This document shows, one piece after another, positions 42,625-51,915 of a stretch of DNA of 64,000 bases. Every line of letters starts with the position of its first letter. The first letter of the stretch is position 1. The notes below the pieces were generated by a model. The model made no database searches. It saw only the letters and a program-made list of their open reading frames with translations, and was not told where the DNA came from. Origin of the DNA: Spirochaetales bacterium (lineage in GTDB: Bacteria; Spirochaetota; Leptospiria; Leptospirales; Leptonemataceae); contig JABTUL010000001.1 of NCBI GenBank assembly GCA_015075425.1, forward strand, positions 2,046,001 through 2,110,000, given 5' to 3'. Made by a program: the position numbers and the translations under genes.

Positions 42625-43278
42625 TTATAATTTCTTACCAACAAAATGCAACATTTCACGGTTTCCCAGCTGCGCATCACGCTCAATGCATTCATATTGC
42701 CGGGAAAAATAGGATTCAAAGTAATCTGACATAACTCTAGCATTGGGAAACCGGTCTATTCCGTAGAAAGGGGTCGAATCAGGAAAAGTCTGCGACACGT
42801 ACAGCATTCCGCCTGGAGCGATCAGCATCGCCAGATTGCTCATGAATTGTGGAAGATCGTCCAGAATATACCACATCAACTCTTTTGAAAGCACCATATT
42901 GAAAGGCCCTCCCAAATTCTTGAGCAGCGCCCCAATTTCACCCGAATCCAATATATTGGCCCGTGCAAACGTGATGCCGGCATGCATGGCACGTGCTTTA
43001 TCAATGGCTGTTGCGGAAATGTCCACACCAGCAACAAAACCGATACCGGTCGATTTTTCCGCGTTAACTCTCGCAGTAAAATATCCTAAACCACAACCCA
43101 ATTCTAAAAAGCGCCCCGGCCGAAAATTGCGCACAATAGCCAGCGTTATATCGGAAAGAAGCCATCGGGCGGTTTCGTCTTGATGCCACGGGACTTCCCC
43201 GGCATTACGGTACATTTCCTCGAAGAGACCGACAAACCTCCCGTCTCTAAAGACATAGTCCCTGTAGTCAGAACTCAA
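42625..43278 (-). CDS. SAM-dependent methyltransferase next to Wzm
   Basis: 217 residues. RFLELGCGLGYFTARVN (SAM loop), VAGVDISATAIDKARAMHAG, ARANILDSGEIGALL, FNMVLSKELMWYILDDLPQFM and LIAPGGMLYVSQTF. NodS/TPMT-like class I fold. The TTG start overlaps the upstream stop (TTGA). Its place directly before wzm-wzt suggests it could cap the chain with a methyl group read by the Wzt C-terminal domain, by analogy with known capping systems; not proven. Confidence 0.8.
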   Translation of the reverse strand: MSSDYRDYVFRDGRFVGLFEEMYRNAGEVPWHQDETARWLLSDITLAIVRNFRPGRFLELGCGLGYFTARVNAEKSTGIGFVAGVDISATAIDKARAMHAGITFARANILDSGEIGALLKNLGGPFNMVLSKELMWYILDDLPQFMSNLAMLIAPGGMLYVSQTFPDSTPFYGIDRFPNARVMSDYFESYFSRQYECIERDAQLGNREMLHFVGKKL

Positions 43279-44396
43279 CTTTCTGCTCGCAGACTTATCA
43301 CCTTCTGGATTCCGCCGGCTATTTGGGCGGCGTATCCGGGGCCAACCTGATTATCGACCCAGAAATTAAGAATGTGGTCTCCAATGGCTGCGGCAATCGG
43401 TGTCTTACAGAAGGGTTCTTTAGCGGTTTCGAGAAAATTACTTACCGGCGGAAACCAACTGCTCACCGGAATTTTCCTTTCCAGGAAGAAGTTCAGGATG
43501 TCATTTCGAAAAGGCTTCCCGCGCTCTTTACTCACTAAAACGGAAAGGCGCCAGGGAACAGCCCCTGCTGTCAAAGGACAGACTTCCAGATCCGGCAACT
43601 CCGCAAGGGTTTCACTCAAACCTGCGTAGCGCTGCCGGCGCTCATTTAAGTTTTGATCCAGTTCCGCGAGCGAGCGCGCTATAGATTCTACCCGTGATGA
43701 ATCGAAGCGAAATTCCATGCTGGACCGGACCGAGAGGGCCAGAGGTCGAAAAATTGCGCCCGCTTCAGATAAATCCTGCCCAACATAGCGATTGTAAATC
43801 TGAGTATGCGTCATTGATAGATTTCCTAATTTTTGCAGCATACTTTCTGAAAGAGATGGTAGTCCTTCAACTTGATCCTTTATATTACGTTCTATAGCCG
43901 GCTCATCAAAGAGGAGCGCCCCACCATGTCCCGCGGATACAATCTTACCGTGGCCAAAGCTGAACACGGAGAAAACGCCAGTTTTACCCACCGATTTTCC
44001 ACTGATCGTGGCACCCAAAGCTGCAGCACAATCCTCAATCAAAGGAACTCCTCCTTTGGCACAGACATTCTGAATCATCTGCATATCGCATGGATTTCCA
44101 TATGCGTGAACGGCGATGAGTGCGGCCGGCATATGGGCCAGCGTCGAAACATCGACCCCCATGGTTCGAGCATCGACATCCAGGTACACCGGGAAGTTGC
44201 CGGAAAAATATACGGCCAGTGGAACATTGTAGCACACATTATTGGGCAGAGCTACTGGCTGGCCGGAAAAACCAAGGGAGCGGATGGCCAGCGACAGTGC
44301 GGTTGTACCATTACCCACGAGGTAACAGTACCTGCGACCGGTTAATTCCCGCAAAAAACCAGAAATCCAGTCAACAGTCGGATAATATTTATTCAC
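43275..44396 (-). CDS. DegT/DnrJ/EryC1-family aminotransferase, short N-terminus
   Basis: 373 residues from a GTG at 44396 that overlaps the radical SAM stop by 8 bases. PLP landmarks: VGNGTTALSLAIRSL, PLIEDCAAALGA and SVFSFGHGKIVSAGHGGAL with the Schiff-base lysine. The lysine loop FGHGKIVSAGHGG differs from the usual TTGEGG form, and the usual N-terminal residues are replaced by YYPTVDWISGFLREL. A divergent sugar aminotransferase. A non-amino-transfer role (some homologues dehydrate at C3) is possible. Confidence 0.8.
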   Translation of the reverse strand: MNKYYPTVDWISGFLRELTGRRYCYLVGNGTTALSLAIRSLGFSGQPVALPNNVCYNVPLAVYFSGNFPVYLDVDARTMGVDVSTLAHMPAALIAVHAYGNPCDMQMIQNVCAKGGVPLIEDCAAALGATISGKSVGKTGVFSVFSFGHGKIVSAGHGGALLFDEPAIERNIKDQVEGLPSLSESMLQKLGNLSMTHTQIYNRYVGQDLSEAGAIFRPLALSVRSSMEFRFDSSRVESIARSLAELDQNLNERRQRYAGLSETLAELPDLEVCPLTAGAVPWRLSVLVSKERGKPFRNDILNFFLERKIPVSSWFPPVSNFLETAKEPFCKTPIAAAIGDHILNFWVDNQVGPGYAAQIAGGIQKVISLRAES

Positions 44397-45483
44397 CTAT
44401 AGTCTGGCTTCGATTAAGATAGTTCTCAATCACAAAAACTCTACCATTAATCGTAGCCGATTCATTGCTCTCAGTTTTGCGCGGGTAGTAACATTTCTTA
44501 CATGGATTTATTTCCATAAATCCATTCTTCTTTTTTTGTTGTTCGCGGATCGCTTGCATTGCGTCCCCGTGCCAGATACTGTGAATTGATTCTTGATGTG
44601 CATCGCCTAAAACGACTTCAACATTATCATCATTGCTACACAATGCAACCGTCCCATTTGCACTTATTGTGATCCTTTCGTATTGCTGAGGGCAGACGAA
44701 ACTATCCTCATAAACTATATTGGTGTCATTGTGTAAATAATCAATCAGAGGATTGTAAGCTATTAAATCGGTTATCGGTGCAAAAATATTGTAGAATTCC
44801 TCAGCGCGATCTCTCACTGCAGGCCAGACTCCCTGTATCTTAATTACAGGCTTCTGCAGCCCATGCTCCTCTTTGTAGGCTGCAATCCTTTGCAATTTTT
44901 TAACTGTATCACGAAATTTCAGAGGTGCCCGAATCCGGTCGTAGATCTCATCCATTCCATCTATAGAAATAGTAATCCAATCCACACCGGCGGTCTGCAG
45001 TTGAATGAAATACTCCAATTCCAGCTTCCATCCGTTCGTCAGAAATGATACCTCCTGTATTCCTTTCTCTTTGGCGTAGCGTACTACATCTACCAATTTC
45101 TTGTGGAGTGTGGGTTCGCCCACCCAGCTCAGCCGCAGAGCATAGACTTTGCCTGCGATCTCGTCAATAATACGCTTCGCCAGGTCTGCATCCATTAATC
45201 CTTTATTGGCTTTACTGGACCTTTGATGAATAAACTCCGAGGTGGTTGTTGGACACATCGGACACTTCAGATTGCAGACTGACGCCATCTCAAGGTCCAC
45301 CAGCAGAGGATAGTCGCGTACTATTTGCTTTTCAGGGAGCTCCCGCCACATTCGCCGGTAATCGGCATACTCCGTCTCCCAACCCGAACCTAATTTTTTA
45401 GCAAAGGCAGCAATCCTCTCCGGCGGTTCAAGCTCAAAGTGACCCTTATTAATCGGAATATACTTTTCTTGATTCTCTTCCAT
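44389..45483 (-). CDS. Radical SAM / SPASM-like enzyme
   Basis: 364 residues. EMASVCNLKCPMCP holds the CxxxCxxC cluster site. LRLSWVGEPTLHKKLVDVV is the GGEP-like SAM region, and VSFLTNGWKLEL and ITISIDGMDEIYDRIR are typical core strands. The C-terminal part has CPQQYERITISANGTVALCSNDD and NPCKKCYYP, a SPASM/twitch-type auxiliary cluster. In sugar loci these can dehydrogenate or epimerise sugars, or act on peptides. Codon use looks more AT-rich than the neighbours. Coupled to the FemAB-like gene upstream (TAATG). Confidence 0.85.
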   Translation of the reverse strand: MEENQEKYIPINKGHFELEPPERIAAFAKKLGSGWETEYADYRRMWRELPEKQIVRDYPLLVDLEMASVCNLKCPMCPTTTSEFIHQRSSKANKGLMDADLAKRIIDEIAGKVYALRLSWVGEPTLHKKLVDVVRYAKEKGIQEVSFLTNGWKLELEYFIQLQTAGVDWITISIDGMDEIYDRIRAPLKFRDTVKKLQRIAAYKEEHGLQKPVIKIQGVWPAVRDRAEEFYNIFAPITDLIAYNPLIDYLHNDTNIVYEDSFVCPQQYERITISANGTVALCSNDDNVEVVLGDAHQESIHSIWHGDAMQAIREQQKKKNGFMEINPCKKCYYPRKTESNESATINGRVFVIENYLNRSQTIGE

Positions 45484-46463
45484 TACGAAGACCCTCCCAT
45501 GCTTACCTCATAGTAAGGTAGCAAATTGCCGCCAAAACTTAACTTGAACCATCCACGCGCCGGACTGTTCACACCTTCAAGGTCAACCTCTGAAATACTG
45601 TTCTTTGCCAGATCCCTGAACGCATGCCACAAAACAGCAGTACCGGAGTAGTCGTCGGAGCGATCGCTTTCCAATGCTCCAAACAAATAATACGCTCTCT
45701 TAGCATCCCAGCCAAACAAAGCAGCAGCCCTGAACCCACTCTCATCACGAATGCAGTATAGCCGACCCTTATTTGATTCAAGTAACTGCCTTGTTATCGA
45801 ATTAACTTGTTCCATTTTTTTCCCTGTCACGGTTACACCTTGCCTCAAAAAGACAGATCTGTAAAGATTAAGGAAGGGAGGGACTTCTGCCGCCACCTCT
45901 ACTATAGTATTGTTCTGGCGCGCCCTCCTTAAACTCTGGCGCCTTTTTCCATCCATCCTCAGGGCAACAGGCGATTTTTCGAAATCAACATCGGGATGCA
46001 AATCTGAAATATCCAGATAACTTGTATACCTTACAGATACGCTGAATCTCCGCCTAGCATCACTACTCCCATAGTTGTACCATAGATAGGGCCGAACGTC
46101 AACCAGCTGCGGGGCCAGCGCCATTGCTACCGAAGAAAATTTCTCAGTCAGAAAGGCAATGATGCACTCCTGGATACGAAAGCGCTCTGAAATCACTCCG
46201 TTTGCTTTTTGATTGGCCCGCTCTGATGCAAATATTGGCCCGTTGTAAATAACCATATCGTCGAGACAGCATCCACCCGTCCCATCAAGAACTATGCTGA
46301 ATGCTCCCCGGCAGTCGGATCCGGCAAGGACCCAGAATCTTAAATATTCACAAAGCGACGATTTTAGATAAAAACTTAACGAGAATAGACTTCCCTGAGG
46401 GGAAGCTTCAACAAATTGATCCCAGTGCTCATCTGATTCGACAGGCTCGATTGCGAATTCCAT
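45483..46463 (-). CDS. FemAB/GNAT-like acyltransferase
   Basis: 326 residues. Two GNAT-like halves; the second has YRSVFLRQGVTVTGKKMEQVNSI, YCIRDESGFRAAALFGWDAKRAYYLFGA and SGTAVLWHAFRDLAKN, then EVDLEGVNSPARGWFKLSFGG. This resembles Acetyltransf_6/FemAB-type proteins that transfer acyl or aminoacyl groups to cell-surface sugars. Possibly adds an acyl or amino-acid substituent to an amino sugar; inference. ATG at 46463; one-base overlap with the radical SAM gene. Confidence 0.75.
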   Translation of the reverse strand: MEFAIEPVESDEHWDQFVEASPQGSLFSLSFYLKSSLCEYLRFWVLAGSDCRGAFSIVLDGTGGCCLDDMVIYNGPIFASERANQKANGVISERFRIQECIIAFLTEKFSSVAMALAPQLVDVRPYLWYNYGSSDARRRFSVSVRYTSYLDISDLHPDVDFEKSPVALRMDGKRRQSLRRARQNNTIVEVAAEVPPFLNLYRSVFLRQGVTVTGKKMEQVNSITRQLLESNKGRLYCIRDESGFRAAALFGWDAKRAYYLFGALESDRSDDYSGTAVLWHAFRDLAKNSISEVDLEGVNSPARGWFKLSFGGNLLPYYEVSMGGSS

Positions 46464-46478
46464 ATCAGAATTTACGAT

Positions 46479-47834
46479 TCAATTTGCACTACACAATCCT
46501 TGCTTCTCGAGTTCCAGAGCTATGGAATAAAGTTGATCAAACGGTACGCCCGAGCGCTCAGCCATAGAGAGCAATGAATGTTCACCATCAGCAAGAAAGA
46601 GAAACCAGGTAATTGCATCGACCGGATCGGCCTGCCGGGGAGTTAGCACGTCGCTAGTGCCGTCTTCTATTTTATCACCTTCCCCGGCCGCCGATTGTTT
46701 CAATGCTCCGCCTGTTTGTGGATAAAGACCCCGGCGGCCCAACTGTACTTCACCATTGGGGTTTAAGGAACGGAAGGTGGACTCCTTTTCCAGCTTTTGA
46801 ATACAGGACCAGTAAAGTCGCAATGTGCTGACCAGGTTTTGAGGAGTGACAAAAGACAAATCATCCAGGGAGGTATGATAAAAGGAATACTCATAGTATT
46901 TATCCCTGGTAATTGATGCGACAGGAATGCGAAACCCTGGGGAAGAATACTGCCGCTCATCGCTTCCGTCCGGAGCAAACGGATACTCGACAGGCTCAAC
47001 GGTGTATTCACGCATAGTTTGCCTGATCACCCGATCAATCAGATGATTCCCCTGGAAAGTGGTCTTGAAGCCAAATGGACCCGGCCCGGCACAGGTGGTA
47101 ACGACAAAGCCGCCGGAGCTCTGGCGCATGATGCTCTCATGGTGTGCTAGATAAGCAATCGCACCGATGGTTTCCGGCAAAATCAGAAATCGGTAACTTT
47201 TATTCAGTTTTAAACTTTGATTCATCAGGCGGTGCAATAACGTAGTAAGTACGACACCGGACAAATTGTCATTGGCCATTGAGGGATGACAACAGTATGT
47301 TGATACTAAATATTCATTGCTCTCTGGTGGACCAATGATGGATTCCAGTAAACTCAGACTTCCGGGTGCAAGTGTTGCATCAATAAAAACTTCGAAGGTG
47401 TCCGACTGATCTAGCTGTCCTAGCTGACGGTCTGTCAGACAGAAGCCCCAATTTCTACTGTAGTATGAGGTCCGGTAAGGAATGGCATCCGGCAGAGATG
47501 GGAGGCTGTGCAGATGGGGCCTGAGTTCATCAAAGGACAGGCGCTTATGAAATGGTTCACTGTATCCCATGACATGAAGATTATTTTTGCGGAAGGAGAC
47601 GATTTCCCTTCCGCTCGAATCCTTGATCCATGCGTCAGAAATATTCCACTCATCCGGGATTTGCCAGTCAAAGCACTGCGTTCCCGATGGATACTCGACC
47701 AGGTTAAATTCTGTATATTCCTGAATGATTGCGAGACTTTCTCGCAGTCCATTTCCTGTGATACTTCGACATATCGGAAAGAGCCGCGTGAGGAGCTCTT
47801 CTGCCAGTCTTTCCTGTTCGTCCCAGTTAATCAT
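46479..47834 (-). CDS. M28-like aminopeptidase-fold protein (DUF4910/DUF2172 type)
   Basis: 451 residues. Middle region has the zinc-ligand pattern of M28 peptidases: CCHPSMANDNLSG (His and Asp), LILPETIGAIAYL (Glu), APDGSDERQYSSPG (Asp) and YEYSFYHTSLDDLSF (His). The C-terminal 70 residues look like a winged helix (AITWFLFLADGEHSLLSMAERSG). Such proteins are repeatedly found in polysaccharide and NulO loci, but their substrate is not settled; amide hydrolysis on an acyl-amino sugar is one idea. TGATG overlap with the synthase gene upstream makes a linked function likely. Confidence 0.8.
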   Translation of the reverse strand: MINWDEQERLAEELLTRLFPICRSITGNGLRESLAIIQEYTEFNLVEYPSGTQCFDWQIPDEWNISDAWIKDSSGREIVSFRKNNLHVMGYSEPFHKRLSFDELRPHLHSLPSLPDAIPYRTSYYSRNWGFCLTDRQLGQLDQSDTFEVFIDATLAPGSLSLLESIIGPPESNEYLVSTYCCHPSMANDNLSGVVLTTLLHRLMNQSLKLNKSYRFLILPETIGAIAYLAHHESIMRQSSGGFVVTTCAGPGPFGFKTTFQGNHLIDRVIRQTMREYTVEPVEYPFAPDGSDERQYSSPGFRIPVASITRDKYYEYSFYHTSLDDLSFVTPQNLVSTLRLYWSCIQKLEKESTFRSLNPNGEVQLGRRGLYPQTGGALKQSAAGEGDKIEDGTSDVLTPRQADPVDAITWFLFLADGEHSLLSMAERSGVPFDQLYSIALELEKQGLCSAN

Positions 47835-48895
47835 CAGGAAAGGAGAACGTCCTGCCAGGTAAGGATATGATCCTTCTCAAGAGATCCGGTGGCCTTAAGT
47901 CCAATGATCTCATCCCAATGCACCGGGGAAATTCCGAAGGCCGGCCTCTTGAATGTCAGGTGAGACTCCGTAATAACCTCACCCGCCTCTATTCTTTTCT
48001 GCACCACAATGGAACGCCTTGCATTGCGCCGGCTCAGTTGCTCAGAATCGATGGGTTGTTTCAAAAGGTTGCCTTTGACGGAATAGAACCGGTCCAGATT
48101 CGCCCGAAACGTCTTTAGATCCAGGACATCCATCGCATGGTAATGGTCGTTTCCCGGGAGTGATTTGTCATGAGTGAAGTGCTTTTCGATGATGCGCGCG
48201 CCCATGGCCACAGCCGCAGTCAGAACAAACATGGTTGTATCCGGGTGCGTGTGATCAGAATAACCGACGATATGATCGGGGAAAACACGTGCCAGGTCAT
48301 TCATCATGCCAAGGTGCGCATTGCCATCCTGACAGGGATAATTCAAAATACAATGCATAAGGGCAATATCTTTTGCGCCGGCCTGCTTAAGCGTCCGAAT
48401 CGCCCACTCTATCTCCGCTATGCTGCTACAACCCGTTGATAGAACCACCGGTTTACCTGTAACGGCTACAGCGCGGAGAAGCGGCGTCACTGTAATGTCT
48501 GCCGAGGCTATTTTAAAGAAGGGCATCCAGGGATCAAGAAAACTGACTGAAGCCAGATCAAAAGGCGTCGAAAGAAAATCTATTCCTACAATGGAACAAT
48601 ATTTTGCAAGTTCCTCGTATTCTGTCTGTCCAAAGCTATCATGCTTTTTAAATAATTCGAATTGGGATAGCGTGGGCTCCCTGGTAGTATCCCAGTAGGC
48701 CGGTGAATTGCGCGATGCCAGGGTTTCTGCTTTGTAGGTCTGAAATTTTGCCGCATCCGCTCCCCCTTCTTTAGCCAGATCTATCAGGTGACGGGCCGTC
48801 TCCAGGGACCCTTCATGATTAACCCCAATTTCAGCAATGATATAAGGACGTGAATCTTCCCTGATTTCCCTGGATCCTAAAATAATACGTTTCAT
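47834..48895 (-). CDS. neuB: NeuB-family synthase, second copy (class unclear)
   Basis: 353 residues: TIM barrel plus SAF domain (RSIVVQKRIEAGEVITESH). Visible: YIIAEIGVNHEGSLETARHLI, AAKFQTYKAETLAS, FLSTPFDLASVSFLDP, FKIASADITVTPLL, VVLSTGCSSIAEIEWAI, VGYSDHTHPDTTMF and IIEKHFTHDKSLPGNDHYHAMD. It makes a 3-deoxy-ulosonic acid from PEP, but it has neither the NANS RPY...GxTYG insert of copy 1 nor the LDRNLPGPDHAASLEP text of copy 3. Flanked by the M28-like gene and the KdnA-like aminotransferase, so it probably makes their substrate. Confidence 0.88.
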   Translation of the reverse strand: MKRIILGSREIREDSRPYIIAEIGVNHEGSLETARHLIDLAKEGGADAAKFQTYKAETLASRNSPAYWDTTREPTLSQFELFKKHDSFGQTEYEELAKYCSIVGIDFLSTPFDLASVSFLDPWMPFFKIASADITVTPLLRAVAVTGKPVVLSTGCSSIAEIEWAIRTLKQAGAKDIALMHCILNYPCQDGNAHLGMMNDLARVFPDHIVGYSDHTHPDTTMFVLTAAVAMGARIIEKHFTHDKSLPGNDHYHAMDVLDLKTFRANLDRFYSVKGNLLKQPIDSEQLSRRNARRSIVVQKRIEAGEVITESHLTFKRPAFGISPVHWDEIIGLKATGSLEKDHILTWQDVLLS

Positions 48896-48903
48896 TTTTA
48901 AAT

Positions 48904-50091
48904 CTAATTTTCCTTGCGTAGCTCGTCCATAGCTTCCCTGGTGACTGCAATCATCTCATTAAATTCCTCTTCGCTCTGCCAGTGATGAAATGGAAAGGAA
49001 AGCATAGAGTCAAAAAATCGATCGGTTTGGGGACATCTGGCCTCACCAAAGCCGGCCCGCTGAAACATAGGATATCGGTATAGCGGATAGTACTGCACCA
49101 CCGGCTTCACTCCTTTTTCGCGGAACAACTTTCTTATCAAAGCGTCACGCCCTGAGGGTCCATCGTAACGGGCAGGCAGGAGATGATGAACATGACCACA
49201 GCCTTCCAGCGCTTTTTGAAAAACAAGTTCCGGGAAGTCAGCCATTGCCTCTCTGAATCGCCTGGCCTTGGCACTGCGACCCGCATTCATTTGATCGAGC
49301 CGATCAAGAAGTTTGCTGGCGAGCGCACACTGAACTTCCCCCAGACAGAAATTGTATGGCCATACTCCCACGAGATCAAAGTCTACGTCGCTCATGGCCG
49401 GCAGCCAGTAATCTTCCCGCTCTCCGGTAAAGGCGCGCATGCCGTTGTGTCGCAGTCCTGGAACAAGCCGGGCGTGCTCGCTACTTTTCACAAGCAGGGC
49501 CCCACCCTCGCCGAGGGTCGTCATATTTTTATGGGTATGAAAACTAAAGCAACCAAAGTCTCCGATGGAACCGACTTTCCGGCCTCGATAACTGGCTCCG
49601 GGGGCCTGGGCTGCATCTTCTACTATCAGGAGCCCGTATTTTCTGGCAAGCTCCACGATGGGATCCATATCGCAAGACATTCCATACAAGTGCACAACGA
49701 TAACGACCCGGCTGCGCTCGTTAATTAAGGGCTCAATTGTCTTTGCATTGACGAGAAAAGTGTCCGGATCTATGTCGGCCCAGACAATCCGTGCGCCTGT
49801 GCGCGCAAAAGGAATCACGGTCGCAGCGAAGGTATGCGCGGGCGCAATGACCTCATCACCTGGTTTCAGGCTACAGAGCAGCGCACTCAGCTCCAGAGCA
49901 GCAGTGCAACTGGAGACAGCGAAAGCATGCGAGGCCCCTGCATAATCGGCAAAGTCCTTTTCAAACTGAGTCTGGTATTTGCCCTGGGTTAATGGGTCCC
50001 CGTTGCGCATGACGCGCACCACGGTCTCCACCTCTTCATCAGAATAGAGATGACCGCGCCCACTCCAATTCACCCGAATCACTGGCTGCAT
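48904..50091 (-). CDS. kdnA: KdnA-like PLP aminotransferase (DegT family)
   Basis: 395 residues. Starts VIRVNWSGRGHLYSDEEVE; PLP landmarks AVSSCTAALELSALL, IVEDAAQAPGA and CFSFHTHKNMTTLGEGGALL with the Schiff-base lysine. Together with the iron alcohol dehydrogenase at 50771 it matches the KdnA/KdnB pair that converts Kdo into 8-amino-3,8-dideoxy-octulosonate (Kdo8N). Here it sits by a NeuB, so the amine could be put on a nonulosonate instead. Symbol is by context and is tentative. ATG is 2 bases after the GT2 stop. Confidence 0.75.
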   Translation of the reverse strand: MQPVIRVNWSGRGHLYSDEEVETVVRVMRNGDPLTQGKYQTQFEKDFADYAGASHAFAVSSCTAALELSALLCSLKPGDEVIAPAHTFAATVIPFARTGARIVWADIDPDTFLVNAKTIEPLINERSRVVIVVHLYGMSCDMDPIVELARKYGLLIVEDAAQAPGASYRGRKVGSIGDFGCFSFHTHKNMTTLGEGGALLVKSSEHARLVPGLRHNGMRAFTGEREDYWLPAMSDVDFDLVGVWPYNFCLGEVQCALASKLLDRLDQMNAGRSAKARRFREAMADFPELVFQKALEGCGHVHHLLPARYDGPSGRDALIRKLFREKGVKPVVQYYPLYRYPMFQRAGFGEARCPQTDRFFDSMLSFPFHHWQSEEEFNEMIAVTREAMDELRKEN

Positions 50092-50093
50092 CT

Positions 50094-50765
50094 CTATTCT
50101 TTCCCCGAAGATCCCGGATGCTTTTCTGATAAAAGTCGCGCATGCAGATCCATGTGTTCTGTGTCATTTGTCATATTATTTTGATGGCGACGGTACCTGT
50201 AGAGTGGTAATTCCAGTCTGTGGATCCGAAATTGTCGCTCAAAACGATATCTGAGATCACGATCCTCATGCGCCAGGAAACGATCATCATAGAGACCGAC
50301 TTGAATCAATTGGTCCATTCGAAACATGATTCCACATCCAATGGGTTTCTCTAGGCAGTTGCAACGCTCAAGAACGTTCTCCGCATCATCCACCAGGAGG
50401 TAATCACAGGCAACTGCATCCATATACGGATTTTCAGAAAGAAAACGCTCCATGATGTACAGGAAATTCGAATTCACGTAATCATCACCATCGAGCCGAA
50501 CGAGGTACTGGCCCCGAGCAATCCTTATTCCCCGGTTGAGGGAGGCCGGGAGGCCCTGCTGGACGGGGTTTGAGATGATTCTAATTTCATCCTGGAATAA
50601 CTCCAGGGCATACGCTGTGCGGTCTTCACTCGCATCATTGACCACTACGATCTCGAACGACTCTCGAGGGAAGTTTTGATTAAGTAAGGACCGGAGGCAG
50701 CGACCAATGTATTTCTCTTCATTTCTGGCTGCGATGAGGACCGTTACTTCCGGCGTTCTCTGCAT
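50094..50765 (-). CDS. GT2-family glycosyltransferase, short
   Basis: 223 residues. [70 protein letters not shown] (DGDD is the DxD) and [13 protein letters not shown] for the acceptor/base region. Compact GT-A, at the short end for GT2. It lies between the KdnA-like and KdnB-like genes, so it may attach the module-B sugar, but GT2 enzymes rarely use CMP-ulosonates, so another donor is as likely. Confidence 0.82.
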   Translation of the reverse strand: MQRTPEVTVLIAARNEEKYIGRCLRSLLNQNFPRESFEIVVVNDASEDRTAYALELFQDEIRIISNPVQQGLPASLNRGIRIARGQYLVRLDGDDYVNSNFLYIMERFLSENPYMDAVACDYLLVDDAENVLERCNCLEKPIGCGIMFRMDQLIQVGLYDDRFLAHEDRDLRYRFERQFRIHRLELPLYRYRRHQNNMTNDTEHMDLHARLLSEKHPGSSGKE

Positions 50766-50770
50766 AATGG

Positions 50771-51910
50771 TTACATTCGAGAAAAAAGTTTCAAAACTCG
50801 ATCGCGAGTCAGTACGGACCGAAAATCAGCCCCAAGAGCATTCGCCAGGGGTTTCTCGTGAATTATCGTTCCCTGGTAAAGTTTTTCCGCGATCTCAGTG
50901 TCCATGCTCGAACAAATCCCGTGCGGTAAAGTTATGGAATTCCGGATAAGCATTCTACGAAATTGCGTAACTGCTTCCGGATAGAACTCCTCCATCGTGT
51001 CCATGACAATGCAATTCGCCAAACAATGGTGGATACCATAGGCTACCGTCAGGCCAGCTGAAAATGGATGGACAACTCCCACCAGACTATTAGCAATCGC
51101 ACTACCTCCAAGGTAAGAGGCTACCATCAGCCGTTCCCGATTTTGCTCACTCTGCATATCCTCTGCACTCGTATCAAAAACCTCGCTGCAAAGCCGGAGG
51201 GCCTCCCGGGAATAGGCGTCCGCCACCGCATGACGGTGGTGCCCGTGCAATGACTCGACACAGTGAATGAAAGTATCCATCCCCGTAAAAAAATACTGAT
51301 CACGAGGAACTGTTCGGGTCAGCTCCGGATCCAGCACCAGGTGGTCAAAAAGGGAGTAGTCGCTATTCATCCCCATTTTTAAATTCTTCCGCGCATTGAT
51401 CAGAACGCATGTTCGCGATGCTTCTGCACCTGTGCCTGAAATTGTCGGGATTCCAATCTTGTAAACGCCTGGACTTTTGAGGAGATCCCAGCCCTGGTAA
51501 TTTTCTGCTCTCCCTCCGTTTCCAAGCAGGTTCGACACTGCTTTGGCCGTATCGAGGGCACTCCCACCACCAATTCCGATTATCGCTACCGGCTTTTCTT
51601 GCCCGTACCGAGCTTCATATTCGGTCACAATGTTGTCTATTCCTTCAGTCGAAGGCTCGTGAGCTGAATCGCAAATCACCAGATGGTTTCTAGCCTGCGA
51701 CGAGAGTCTGTCACGGAGATTTGAATCCTGAAAGAAGATATCAAGGATCGTGATACAGGATCCGATCCCGGAGAGGTATTCATCAAAATACTCTAAAAAT
51801 TTAGTAATTGATCCGCGACCGAAGGTATAGCCCGGAACATTTCTGGTCCCGACCATACTATGCACAGTCAACCGCGTGGTTCGTTGCCCAGGGGCTTGTG
51901 ATATTTCCAT
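50771..51910 (-). CDS. kdnB: KdnB-like iron-containing alcohol dehydrogenase
   Basis: 379 residues, group III Fe-ADH. Visible: [20 protein letters not shown] (NAD site), [58 protein letters not shown] and [10 protein letters not shown] with the metal ligands, and [16 protein letters not shown]. These fit Kdo 8-oxidase KdnB as I remember it, more closely than butanol-type ADHs. It would oxidise the terminal hydroxymethyl of a 3-deoxy-octulosonate (or nonulosonate) to an aldehyde for amination. First gene of module B; 5 bases before the GT2 gene. Confidence 0.78.
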   Translation of the reverse strand: MEISQAPGQRTTRLTVHSMVGTRNVPGYTFGRGSITKFLEYFDEYLSGIGSCITILDIFFQDSNLRDRLSSQARNHLVICDSAHEPSTEGIDNIVTEYEARYGQEKPVAIIGIGGGSALDTAKAVSNLLGNGGRAENYQGWDLLKSPGVYKIGIPTISGTGAEASRTCVLINARKNLKMGMNSDYSLFDHLVLDPELTRTVPRDQYFFTGMDTFIHCVESLHGHHRHAVADAYSREALRLCSEVFDTSAEDMQSEQNRERLMVASYLGGSAIANSLVGVVHPFSAGLTVAYGIHHCLANCIVMDTMEEFYPEAVTQFRRMLIRNSITLPHGICSSMDTEIAEKLYQGTIIHEKPLANALGADFRSVLTRDRVLKLFSRM

Positions 51911-51915
51911 ATGGA

